From positions 32,525,264 to 32,589,263 of the forward strand of contig CM046298.1 in NCBI GenBank assembly GCA_025267735.1: 64,000 nucleotides of DNA. Direction: 5' to 3'. The notes beneath the pieces were generated by a model. It was not told where the DNA came from, ran no database searches, and saw only the letters and a list, made by a program, of their open reading frames with translations. Position numbers and translations under genes: made by a program. Shown in pieces: positions 1-10,760 of the stretch (position 1 is its first letter; every line of letters starts with the position of its first letter). Source of the stretch: Mactra quadrangularis. Its lineage: Eukaryota; Mollusca; Bivalvia; Venerida; Mactridae.

Positions 1-29
1 ACCATCATTTTAGTATGAAAGTTCCTTTT

Positions 30-700
30 TCATTCAGAATCTTTCAAAATTGCGGGAACTTTGATACCAAAGTTATGGTGAAAAGGAACATCGCAATTCA
101 TTTTGGTAAATTGCGTACCAAATAATGGTGCGAAAAAATCGAGGTCGAATTAAAAATTATGTATATTCGTCCAAGCACATTTCATACCAAAATTAAGATG
201 CGAGACAATTCGAGGACCAAAACCATCGATTCGTCCCAGGAAATTTGGTAAGAAGGTTCTATGATAGTCACATTGCGATTCGTCCTTTGGACTTCATACA
301 CAAAACGATGGTACAAAAAGTTGCATCACAACGATTTCACAGAAAATTCGTACCAAACTGAAGGTGCGAGAAAATTGAAAACGAAAACATTTTAATCCGT
401 CTCAGAAATATACATACTTAAATTAGTGTAATTAATTTGGTACGAAATTTTCTGGGCGGATCATGTTCAAATCGTAATGTTTGTATTCATCACGGAACTT
501 GTTACATCATTTTAGTACGAAAGTTCCTGCACAAATCGAAATGTGTCTATTTCTCCCAGAAACTATCTAACCTTAATTTTGGTACGTAATATTCTGGGAT
601 AAATCTAACTTTTTTCTCGCACCTTCATTTTGGTATGAATTTTCTGTAGGCGAATCGTAATATTCCTATTTATCACGGAACTTTCTGTACCATGAATGTC
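30..700. repeat. Left copy of a ~600-bp internal duplication
   Basis: This segment recurs, with small indels, at about 2,925-3,590, an offset of about 2.86 kb. The most nearly identical part is 139-330 against 3,001-3,195, including the shared string AAGCACATTTCATACC. About 25 bases near 115-140 are absent from the other copy. The match is closer than between neighbouring short units, so it is a later block duplication within the array. Confidence 0.75.
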
Positions 701-2392
701 CCTGAAACGAATCGAAATATGTATCTCGGAACCTTGAATTATTCCCTGAATTTGGTACTGAGATAAATCGCAATGTGTCAATTTCTCGCAGAATTTAATC
801 AAAATTTCTTGGGACGAATCGATGTTCTTGTTCGTCATCTAATTTTTTCGTACATTAATTTTGTTACGAAATTTTTTGGGACGAATTAAAAAAAAATTAT
901 CAGAAATTTTTGCACCTTTAATTTGGTACGAAATTTCCTGGACGAATCCTTATGCGCCCATTCATCACAGAACTTTTACCATCATTTTAGTACGAAGTTC
1001 CTATTAATATCGATTGAATTAATAGTATCATTGTTTTCGGCGCGATATGACCTTTCTGTGTTGGTACGCCGTAAAACCCAAACGAACAAAGTTCCTATTT
1101 CTTCCAGAATCGTTCAAACATTTGTGCGAGAAAATTAGTGGATGAATAAGAAGCGATTCGTCCCAAGAAATTCCTCCTGGGAACTTTCGTACCAAAATTA
1201 TGGTAAAAAGGAACATTACGATTTATCTTCGTAAAATTTTCTACCAAATAAGGTGCGAAAATTTCTAGGATAAAAACAATTCTATTAATTCGGGTAAGAA
1301 AGGACGTGGTATAGACCTATTTCGATTCGAGGACGTGTACACAAATTATGGTAGGAAAAGTTCTGTGATAAATAGAAGCACAACTCCACAGAAAATTCGT
1401 ACCAAAATGAAGGTGCGAAAAATTTCGAGGACGAAAACATTTAGATTCGTCCCAGGAATAAACGTTCCAAGTAATTTTGGTACGATAATTTTTGGGACGA
1501 ATCGAGTTTTATTCTTCCACTAACTTTGCACCTTTAATTTGGTACGTAACTTTTATGGACTGATCGTTCTATTCATCACGTAACTTGTACTATTTTAATA
1601 CGAATGACTAATCGTAATGTATGTTCCTATTTATTACAGAACTTGTACCATCATTTTGGTACGAAACTTCCTTGGACGTAAAGAAATCTCTGTCCCAGAT
1701 CCATTTCTTACCCAACTTTGGTACAAGATTCCTGGACGAATCGATACGCTTAGCCTTTTATTCGTCCTCTCGTGGTACGAAATTTTCTTGCACAAATATA
1801 ACAGTTTTTATTCTCACAAATGTTTTGGTACGAAATTTTTATGGACGAATCACAATGTTTCTATTCATCTCGGATCTACTAAAATTTCTCCCAGAATCTT
1901 TCAAAATTAAGGCGCAAATATTAAGAGGCCGATATAGAACATCGATTGCATCACTGGTCGTCTAAGTAAATTTCATACCAAATGAAGGTGCGAAAACTTT
2001 TAGAACGATATTCGTCCCTGTAAAAAAATCTTGGGGTGCAAAAATTTCCAAGACGAAAACAAACACATTCGTCCCAGGAATGTAATTTTGGTACGAAATT
2101 TTATGGGACGAATCAAAACTTTACACCTTTAATTTGGCACTATACATTTATATTTGTGGACGTATCGTTATGTTTCTATTCATAACAGAACTAGTACCAT
2201 CAATTTAGTACTAAAGTTTCGTACCAAAATGATGTTTAATGAAGATATTACGTACCGAAATTAAGGTTAGAAAGATTCTGGTGTAATAGACATTCGGTTC
2301 GTTCAAGGAAGTTTGAGTCGAAACGAAATGTCTTTGTCCCAGATCCTTTCTTACCCTATTTTGGTGCAAAATAGCCTGGACGAATAGATATA

Positions 2393-2784
2393 GAGAATAT
2401 TCGTCAATTTAGTGTAAGATCGATTTTTTATTTCACCGAGAGAGCTCAGAAAACATATTTTCACGAGTGGCATAGCCACGAGTGAAAATGTTACTTTCTG
2501 AGTTCACGAGTTGAAATAAAAGTCATCTTTCACCAAAGTTGACGAATATTCTGTTTCTTTCATGCTTAGTTTTATTTGATGTATTTTACACAAATAACGT
2601 GACGCCATTTCTACTCCAAGATGACGTCATTTATTATCCAATATGACGTCATTTATCATATAATATAAGGTCATGAACGATGAAAATATAGGTTATAATT
2701 TCACTGCGATGAAAATATAAAATTTATATTTTCATTGTTTATTTTCATCGAATAACGTGACGTTTCAACGTAAAGAATGAAAGA
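2393..2784. mobile_element. Foldback/MITE element with paired CRE palindromes (copy 1)
   Basis: The first ~155 bases form a long imperfect hairpin: GAATATTCGTCAA at the left is answered by TTGACGAATATTC near 2,540, with the turn at GTGGCATAGCCAC. The second half carries two TGACGTCA palindromes (2,622-2,629 and 2,644-2,651, 22 bases apart) and an inner palindromic A/T stretch. A second copy with the same layout is at 62,829-63,210, which defines this as a dispersed element rather than local structure. No coding sequence. Superfamily not assigned. Confidence 0.7.
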
Positions 2785-2924
2785 AAAGTTTTTATTCCTT
2801 GAACTTCCTCACTTTAATTATGGTACGAAATTTTTTGAGACAACTAAACGTTTTTATTCTTCCACGAACATTTTGGTTCGAAATTTTTGTGGACGAATTG
2901 CAATGTACGATAGTTCCTATTTCT

Positions 2925-3590
2925 CCCAGAATCTTTCAAAAATTGCGGGGAACTTTTGTATCAAAGTTGAGGTGAAAAGGAACATCACGATTCATCTTTG
3001 AGGTCAAATTAAAAATTATGTATATTCGTCCAAGCACATTTCATACCAAAATTAAGATGTGAGGCAATTCGAGGACAAAAACATCGATTCGTCCCAGGAA
3101 ATTTGGTAAGAAGGTTCTATGATAGTCACATTGCGATTCGTCCTTGGGACTTCATACACAAAACGATGGTACAAAAATTTGCATCACAACGATTCGCCCA
3201 CAGAAAATTCGTACCAAACTGAAGGTGCGAGAAAATCAAGAACGAAAACATTTTGATTCGTCTCAGGAATATACGTACTTAAATTAGTGTTATTAATTTT
3301 GGTACGAAATTTTCTGGGACGAATCAAAACACTTCTACAAACTTTTTGCACCTTTAATTTGGTACTAAATGTTTGTGTTCGAATCGTAATGTTTCTATTC
3401 ATCACGGAACTTGTACCATCATTTTAGTATGAAAGTTCTGGACAAATCGAAATGTGTCTATTTCTCCTAGAAACTATCTAACCTTAATTTTGGTGCGTAA
3501 TATTCTGGGATGAATCGAACTTTTTTATTCGCACCTTCATTTTGGTATGAATTTTCTAAGATGAATAATAATGTTCCTATTCATCACAGA
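2925..3590. repeat. Right copy of the ~600-bp internal duplication
   Basis: Direct-orientation partner of 30-700. It follows that copy through the same order of units: the fragment ending in GATGGTACAAAA, the CTTAAATTAGTGT spacer, and the block containing CTATCTAACCTTAATTTTGG. Differences are scattered substitutions and short indels. Confidence 0.75.
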
Positions 3591-3629
3591 ACTTGTACCG
3601 TCATTTTGGTACGAAAGTATCTGAAACGA

Positions 3630-3835
3630 ATCAAGTCTACTGATCGAGGGGACGTGGGTTCGATTCCCGGGCGGAGCATACTTTCATGGGCATACTTCCT
3701 ACCAATGATTTTAATTATGTAGGGCATTTGTCAGTCACTTACGAAAGTATGCGCTTAGAAGTTGGTTAACAGCTCAATCCAGAGATTTAGCCTTTTCAGT
3801 TAGACTGACTGGCCGCCGTTACTATGTGGTGAATA
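3630..3835 (+). mobile_element. tRNA-headed SINE, 5'-truncated, inside the array
   Basis: Matches the intact SINEs at 16,195 and 38,129 from AAGTCTACTGATCGAGG through box B (GGTTCGATTCC) to GACTGGCCGCCGTTA. It lacks the first part of the tRNA-like head and part of the middle. It sits between two units of the 1-4,640 array, so it inserted after the array formed. Confidence 0.75.
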
Positions 3836-4654
3836 GAAACAAATTTCGCCCACAAAAATTTAGTACCAAAATAAAGGAGCAAAAAGCTCGTGAAAGAATA
3901 AAAACGTTTAGATTTGTCCCATGAACTTTCGCACCAAAATTAATGTGTGAAAGTTAGAGGGCGATTAAACATATCGATTAGTCCAGGAATTTTTGTACCA
4001 TACGAAATTTGTTGTCGCACTATCATTTTAGTACGAAAGTTTCTTTTTCTCCCAGAATCTTTTTTACCTTAATTTTGGTACGTAATTTCCTGAGGCGAAT
4101 CTAATTGTTGTTTTTTTCCTCGAATTTTCCGCACCTTCATTTTGGTACGAATTTTCTGTAGAAGAATTGTTGTGTCCCTATTCATCAAAGAACTTTTCGT
4201 ACCATCAGTTTGGTATAAATTTCCTTGAGACGAATCGAAATGTGTCTATCTTAAAAACTTATTTATCTGAATTTGGTACAACATTTCCTGGGACCGATCG
4301 GTTTTTGTCCTTTTATTTTTTCGCATTTAATTTGGTACAAAATTTGTTGGAATAAATATGATAGTTTTAATTCGTCCTCGAATTTTTCGCACCTTCAATT
4401 GCAACAAAATTTTATATGACGAATCGTAATGTTCCTATTTATCAGAGAACTTGTACCATAATTTTGGTACGAAAGTTCCTCAGACAAATCGTAATGTTTC
4501 TTTTTGTCCCAGAACCTCGTACCTTAATTTTGTACTAAATTTCCTGGGACGAATAGATTATGTTCTTATTCGTCCCTTTATTTTTCTCGCACAATAATTT
4601 TGGTACGAAATTTTCTGGGACGAATCTAAACTTTTTTATTATTCCATGTATATG

Positions 4655-4928
4655 TGTAACACCACCAAAACAACTCAATAAATATAAACAGTTCTAAAAT
4701 AGTTTTATTCTCATGAATATAAAAGTAGTATGTTAATATTAACTAGTAGTTGTGAACAGCTGTACGCTCGAGACAAGACTGAAGATACTAGACTCTCTGC
4801 ATAGCAAGCTACCTGGCTTGCAATGATCACGTGTTGATCAGGCACACGATCATTGGCCAGCATACAACCAACCTCATGAATATTAAGCAACTACTACAGG
4901 CTGTATGGCAGAGGGCCATTGTATTACA
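4655..4928 (-). mobile_element. LTR (3' LTR-like) of a Ty3/Gypsy-type retrotransposon
   Basis: 274-base segment bounded by TGTAACAC and GTATTACA, the short inverted ends (TG...CA) usual for LTRs. On the minus strand, the bases immediately before its start (4,929-4,941 reverse complemented) read AGTGGGGGACGGA, a good polypurine tract as found just before a 3' LTR. A minus-strand AATAAA lies inside near 4,702. No recognisable gag or pol coding follows in 4,942-8,300 on the minus strand, so this is a truncated copy. Family assignment rests on the LTR/polypurine-tract layout only. Confidence 0.65.
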
Positions 4929-7900
4929 TCCGTCCCCCACTAAAATTAAGTTTTGATGAATCAAAACTTAAGTAAAGCACGGGAATACAATGGACGCTAG
5001 TATCGTCGAAAATAACCTACAAGAAAACAATAAATCAAGTATATACATGCGCGCAACAACAATAAAATACGACCGATTATATTATATGACGTCATACATA
5101 CATAAACATAACTACAAGGTGCACCCTATAAAGAACACACATTTTAACATAAGCACAAAATGTAACATCCAATGAAATGTAGTCCACATATTTCTAATCC
5201 ATCATATTGTCAAAACAGTTATTAAATCGTCCGAACTGTGTCACCTGAAATGTTAAACTTGAAAACACGAAAATTATTTAAAACAAGAAAAATAGTTAAT
5301 GTTAATTTTAAACCGGCGGTTGAACCATAACCATCACCCATAAACCAGCACCCATAAACCAGCACCCATAAACCAGCGCCATCACAGCATAAATAAATAG
5401 AAGCACATGAGTAATTGGCCATCCATCTTTTGAGACGTGCCTGGAAAAATACTTTCTCATTAATTGCTTTTTTATTGCAATGTTATAGCTTGTTGACAGG
5501 TGTGATAACTCCAAGGATGTAACTTAAGTCTTGTAATTGTAGTAACATACTCGCATTCTTGTCCATCAGCACTTAACTGGTTGTAGAATCACATTATATG
5601 AACATTTATAGGTACAGTCAAACGTCGACAATATGGAACTCAAAACATAACCACATTCCAAAGGATTTCATTTACAGTGCTGTATATTTACAATGTCTGA
5701 TGACATCAATGATTCACAACATAAATCATAGAGTCACAAATGTGTTGTTTTACTATTTGACGGTACGTAGATATACGGATGCATTTGGTTAACTGATGAC
5801 AACTTTTGGCAATCGGTGAAAGGTTGGCCAATAGGTTTTACCAGAGCCAGTCGACTGGATTTTGATCTTGAAAACCATCAATTGACCCAAAAAAACACGC
5901 ATCGTGGACGACAGAACTTTTGACATGTCCACAGAAAGACGCCCTTGTATGTGGAATTGCATTATAAGATATCTGCTCTTGGAAAGAAAAGTCAAGCCTA
6001 GCGTCGCAACATTGTATATAACACTGTTCAGTTCTAATCGCACATAATCATGACAGATTTCTAGAGTGTTTTGAAATCTTGATCATGTCTGTTAAATATT
6101 GACTTAGCTTTTTCAAAGACCTACATGAAATGACTACCAGTAAAATCGTGAAAGAACGACAGTCTTTTAGATTTTTTTGAGCCGTCAATTTGTGTATTGG
6201 TTACCTCCTAATTGACTACCCTAGACCAAACTCAATCCAAGGTTTATAAAATCTGCACCTTTTAAGAGATAAAAACACGTTGATTTCAACAACATCAGTC
6301 ACACATGCTTTATTATAACAAATACTTGCCTGTTGCTCTATAGTATAAAGTGGCTTGAATATGACTCTTCGTGAATACAAGGATTCATTTTATTGTAAAA
6401 ACTAATGGATACATTTGATAGTGCAATCTTACATTTTGTCACAACAAGAACATTACAAAAACACATGGTAAGTATTTTGTCGGATCAGAACCCAATGTAG
6501 TTCGGTCTTGTCATTACCACGTACAATTTTCTACCAATTTGGTATAAACTTTATTTTGATTGCTACTCCATGTCGCTTACGTTTGTCTCTAAATGACCCT
6601 CGTAAACATCGAAACTAACTACATCTGTACGTTCTGTTATATTTCGAGGCATACGCATGCACCTATGGAATGAAATCTTTAAAAGCATATTATCCAAAGG
6701 CTCTTAATTCTTTCTAAGAAAAAGAATATACGAGCAAAAATCCATAAATAACAACTGCATCGGAAATAGGCTGATAGTCAGAGATTATGACCGCAGTCTG
6801 AAAAGTATTGGCCAGCTGATATATCTGACCTGAATAGTTTGCTGGTGTAACTTTGAGTGGCTACGAATGACTAATCTGTTAGACTGCTAGTTTTCTAGCA
6901 TATTCAAATTTGCAAATAGTCATCATTTGATGCGGGAAGTTTTGTGCTACTTTGTACCATTGCATTACAAAACTCATTAATACAAGCTCAATCGTCTAAT
7001 CAAGATGGATTAAACCTAAATATATAGAATATTCATTTGAGCTACCAACAATTAGAAGGAGACTTAAACTTTGTATGTGCCAATAGAGACAGAAGCACTA
7101 GTCTAAATCGGTTGTTATAAAAATACACAATGGATTTTGTGGACATTTCCTGTTTTACAGTTAATTTTTTTACTGCCTTACCGTAAATAACATTAAGATA
7201 TGGGATACAACTTTCGATATATACTTTAACAAATCTTGACCACACATTTTCAGAAGAAGGAAATCGGTTGGATACTGACAAAAACTGAGATGGACCTACT
7301 GAGGCATGAAAAACTTTATGAAAACATGTATGTTATTAAAGCAGATTTTGGATTTAAACCGTAGTCATGGATGATAATGAATTAATGAATTTAATTCACA
7401 GTTGTCCGGGATCATCATTCCTAAATGTGTGTCAATTGAAAGAGTACCCTACATCTAACCCAATGATTCATTCAGTATTATTTAAATTCCGTGCGAGCAG
7501 TACATCATTGTATTAGTGGTAACTTAAGCCCAGTTACCATTGGCTCCTCCACGTTGACTAACGATAGTTATGTTATATTAAAAGGGGTTAATTCGAACGC
7601 ATTTAAGACTCCTTTGTATAGTGTACAGAAAACTGTTTGATTTCAACAGCACACAAACAAAGAAAAAATCATGTGCCAATACAGCAGTAAGCACACTTGA
7701 TATACATGCTGAGTATCACAGCACAGGCGGTCGTATATGTAATGTTTCCGATCCGGAACCGTGCAGGATGCCTAGGTTTTACTGTAGTGATGTCACCATA
7801 TGCACTGGTTATACTTTGAGATATATTCTAATAAATGAGAAATGTTCTGAATCAATTAACAGCAATGAATTTCATCCGAGAATAAGCGTTAGAGTATAAA

Positions 7901-8354
7901 ATTATTTGGCGTCTTGTAATGGCCGCCATTTTGAATTGACAACCATTAAATGGATTTTGTTTTAAAGAATTTAACTGAATTGTTTATTTGTCATAAAGTA
8001 GTGAAATTATATTGATAAATACGTAGATAAAAATAATTTAAAAATCTATTGTATATGAACAGGACAAAAATCCTTATCAACGGCGGCCATCCTGAAAAAA
8101 ATGGCGGCCATCTTGAATTTGGAGGTGGAAATCGTGCTTTTTGTAAATTACACACTATGTAAAACATCTGTACCAAATTTGGTGCTTGTATCACCAAGTG
8201 AAAGATTGTCGTGAAAAATGACACTTATCGACCCCACTAGATTCCGTATCCAATGATTGACAGAATTTGAAATTTAGGTATAAAATCATCAATGTAACAC
8301 AACTTTTACATTTATCATAAATGAAACAATTATATATAAATATAGCAAATTAAC
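4929..8354. other. Intergenic stretch, no gene recognised
   Basis: AT-rich sequence without convincing exons on either strand. It contains a 22-base palindrome at about 4,949-4,970, a 14-base tandem triplet at 5,335-5,376, and GGCGGCCATYTTG-type motifs at 7,919-8,125 that recur in the 10.1-10.8 kb repeat. A plus-strand open frame at 7,621-7,899 with several cysteines has no splice or homology support that I can see. Confidence 0.5.
5335..5376. repeat. 14-bp direct tandem repeat, three units
   Basis: CACCCATAAACCAG is repeated three times without change, with a diverged half unit upstream. Confidence 0.85.
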
Positions 8355-8508
8355 CTGTTAAACATGTTACATATTGCCTTGGCTTCATTATATGAAAAAG
8401 ATCGAGAACACACAGTTCCCCATGTATCATTTACTTTAACATCTAATCTTCCGTCATATAAACCAATACCATCAGCTAGTCTCATATCAGTTATATTTAA
8501 TGGATATC
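8355..8508 (-). CDS. SRCR-domain exon (N-terminal half of the domain)
   Basis: Internal exon with acceptor TTTTGTAG before 8,508 and donor GTTAAT after 8,355. Its 50 full codons run from YPLNITDMRLADG to AKAICNMFN. The pattern MRLADG..LYDGRLDV..NDTWGTVC....F...EAKAICNMF is the start of a scavenger receptor cysteine-rich domain (VRLV-GRVEV-WGTVC-VCRQLG in the family). SRCR domains are extracellular ligand-binding modules. It joins in phase to the sushi exon at 9,057-9,212 (G + GA = Gly). It ends with a split codon AG|N where families read R/QLG; the exon for the second half of the domain was not found down to 4.9 kb, so it lies further away or is too diverged for me to see. The 5' end of this exon has been tandemly copied upstream. 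Confidence 0.8.
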
Positions 8509-8800
8509 CTACAAAACAATAAACACCTTACACAATACCATCAGCTAGTCTCATATCAGTTATATTTAATGGATATTCTACAAAACAATAAACACTTTAC
8601 ACAATATCATCAGCTAGTATCATATCAGTTATATTTAATGGATATCCTACAAAACAATAAACACTTTGCACAATACTATCCGCTAGTCTTATATCAGTTA
8701 TATTAAATGGATATCCTACAAAACAATAAACACTTTACACAATACCATCAGCTAGTCTCATATCAGTTATATTTAATGGATATTCTTCAAAACAATTAAC
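8467..8800 (-). repeat. 69-bp tandem repeat of the SRCR exon start and its acceptor
   Basis: The five GCTAG landmarks at 8,475, 8,544, 8,613, 8,682 and 8,751 are exactly 69 bases apart. Read on the minus strand, each unit holds a TTGTTTTGTAG-type acceptor, the first ~36 bases of the SRCR exon, and a spacer. Only the unit nearest 8,475 continues into the full exon; the others read in the exon frame to a TAA shortly after ADGIV. The outermost unit (near 8,784) has a damaged acceptor (TGAAG). Confidence 0.9.
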
Positions 8801-9056
8801 AACACCTTTAATATAATTACGATTAGATAATAAATACAGACATACATATTTGTGTTGAAATTATTTATAATTCTACTTGAACTACCTTAGTAGATTGTGG
8901 CGCAAGATAATTTATTGCTATAATATATATCCTCTAAAATCGTAGCGGCAAAAAATTATGTTTTGTCTCTGATATGATAGAAACAAAGTCTCAAAAACTT
9001 TATAAAATTATTTTGTACATCTATATACACAAATAAACAACTGTTAAATGATTTAC

Positions 9057-9212
9057 CATATACTTGACATGTTTCATTCTGTAACCATGTGCCGTTAATT
9101 AAACATTCTATGGTAAATGTTGTAGGTACATAACCTATATCACATGTAACTGTCATTATACTACCATTTGATGATGTAATCTTTCCATTTTGTATACTTG
9201 TTAAACCACAGT
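9057..9212 (-). CDS. Sushi/CCP-domain exon
   Basis: Complete internal exon: acceptor TATTTTAG before 9,212, donor GTAAAT after 9,057. It gives 51 full codons, CGLTSIQNGK... to ...NETCQVY, with four cysteines in the order of a complement control protein (sushi) module: C-G-L, VTCDIGY, IECLINGTW, ETC. The conserved W lies between the third and fourth cysteines, and there are NGS, NGT and NET glycosylation sequons. Leading bases AC complete a codon from an upstream exon not identified here. It is followed in phase by the SRCR exon, so the gene encodes a secreted or membrane-anchored mosaic protein. Sushi + SRCR mosaics are common in expanded invertebrate receptor repertoires. Gene identity and ends are unknown. 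Confidence 0.85.
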
Positions 9213-10094
9213 CTAAAATATCAGAAATATAACATTCTAAACACGTTTTATTTATCTATATATAGAAAAAATTTGATGATGAATATTTCTCGTTTATGAT
9301 TCGGAAACGGGATTAGTTAGCATAACATTTATTGCTTAATCGTTTAAGTACCCATTACACTAAAATCAAAATGCCATCCCTTATTTTAATATGACTTTGT
9401 AAGACTTTTGTTTGTGTAGTTGATTATTAACATATTTACTAAATTCGAATATCTATTTTATTGCAAATCAATCCAGAACTAAAAATTTCTCTCTATCCTT
9501 GTAAATAAAACCAAATTCTACTACAAACTTTAGATGGAAATGTGCTTTTGTTATTTCTCCATTTTTTATCATTGGCCAGAGTCATTTACAATGAAATATA
9601 GAACATTCATGATTCAGTTGTGATATATGATGTCAAGATCGGACTTGAAATGATCCTATTGCAATTTCTCTTATTTACTATCAAAATGTTTTACAATGTC
9701 AACAGAATTTCTATCGATTGCTCTAGCATAAATATACTCGTGAAAGATAATAGAACATGCACACAATACTTACAATATCATTAGTTTTTTTTATAACCCC
9801 CTTTAAATACATATTGATTATTATTGAAGTGGCAAACATATTGGGAAAGTGGTCGCTATTCTAATGATATCACAACATATGTTGTTCAATGTATTAAATA
9901 TTATCAGAATAGTGTCTCTAAATTGCCATCTTAGAAACAATTTGCTTCCAGAGACAACCGACAAGCTAACAAGTATCAACGATTTAATATTCGCAAGACC
10001 AAGAGATATAAAACCTAAACATAATGCAGTATACTCATTAGTTAGGAGTAATGTCTTTTAATGTGAATTGAAATTAATTTTCAAACTCTAATCA
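9213..10094. other. Intergenic or intronic stretch, nothing supported
   Basis: AT-rich, no exon recognised. It may be upstream intron of the sushi/SRCR gene. Confidence 0.4.
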
Positions 10095-10760
10095 TTCATT
10101 TTGACCACCATCTTGAAGTTATCCAAGAATACCAATATGGCATCAATCGGTTACATAAACAAAAAAGGATAAACTACGAAATAAAATGCATTGAAATTAT
10201 TTGGTATACCCCAGTCTATGAGTTAGCTAATTGTGGTTAATATATACCCGACAGCTAGCTATTTACGCCATTCTAGCCGCTATCTTGGCTTTTGGAAATT
10301 GCCCAATGATGCCAGTGTGGCATCAATCAGTTTTATGAACTAAACTAAAGAGTAGTTCCTACAAAAATGCATTAAACTTTTTTGAAATGCATCTATGTAC
10401 GATTCTGCTCATTGTGGTTGATATACCCGACAAGTGTAGTTTTTATCCGCCATTTTGTCCGCCATCTTGGATTGGATAATAAACGAGGGGTACCAAAATT
10501 GCATGAAATAAAATTGCAGATAATGTTAGACTTATTTCAGCTATTTAAATTATCAGACTGTGGTAAAGATGGATTTATTATACATTAATCAGCTTTCATC
10601 CACCATTTTGTCCGCCATCTTGAATTTTGGGAGTTGCCCAAGAGTGCCGAAGTGGCATCATCCAGTTTCGTAAACTACAATGTCTTAGCTTTAAGAAAAT
10701 GCAAAAACATTTTCTACATCATTCCATGCAAGGTTCAGTCGATTTTTGTAGTTTATATAC
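10095..10760. repeat. Diverged ~150-185 bp tandem repeat with GCCATCTTG motif
   Basis: Four related blocks begin near 10,100, 10,271, 10,455 and 10,605. Each has (GT)CCGCCATCTTG or a variant, a GAATTTTGGGAGTTGCCCA-like stretch, TGGCATCAATCAGTTT and a stretch like AAAATGCATT. Partial relatives of the GCCATCTTGAATTT motif appear at 8,075-8,130 and 7,919. No coding. Confidence 0.65.

Larger units (their letters stand above)
1..4640. repeat. Two-orientation short-repeat array with TTTGGTACGAAA core
   Basis: The whole stretch is built of diverged units of roughly 55-65 bases containing a core like TTTTGGTACGAAATTTTC followed by TGGGACGAATCG. The reverse complement (CGATTCGTCCCAG, TTCGTACCAAAA) is interspersed with the direct form, so direct and inverted copies alternate. 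Examples of the direct form lie near 1,480, 1,650, 1,823 and 3,298; inverted ones near 345, 1,397 and 3,208. The array runs off the left edge, is interrupted by a foldback element (2,393-2,784) and a SINE (3,630-3,835), and ends just before an LTR. Open reading frames inside it are chance products of the repeat. I do not recognise the family; it could be a satellite or the internal array of a large element. Confidence 0.8.

Noticed and set aside
7621..7899. Cysteine-containing plus-strand frame (CNVSDPEPCRMPRFYC)
   Set aside because: No family pattern, no donor, opposite strand to the neighbouring receptor gene; probably chance.
8500..8706. Plus-strand open frame with repeated MDILQNNKH units
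   Set aside because: It is the antisense of the 69-base tandem copies of the SRCR exon start; the repetition is in the DNA, not evidence of a repeat protein.
9849..10061. Plus-strand frame ending FARPRDIKPKHNAVYSLVRSNVF
   Set aside because: Protein-like in part, but no acceptor, donor or family match; the opposite strand is equally open.
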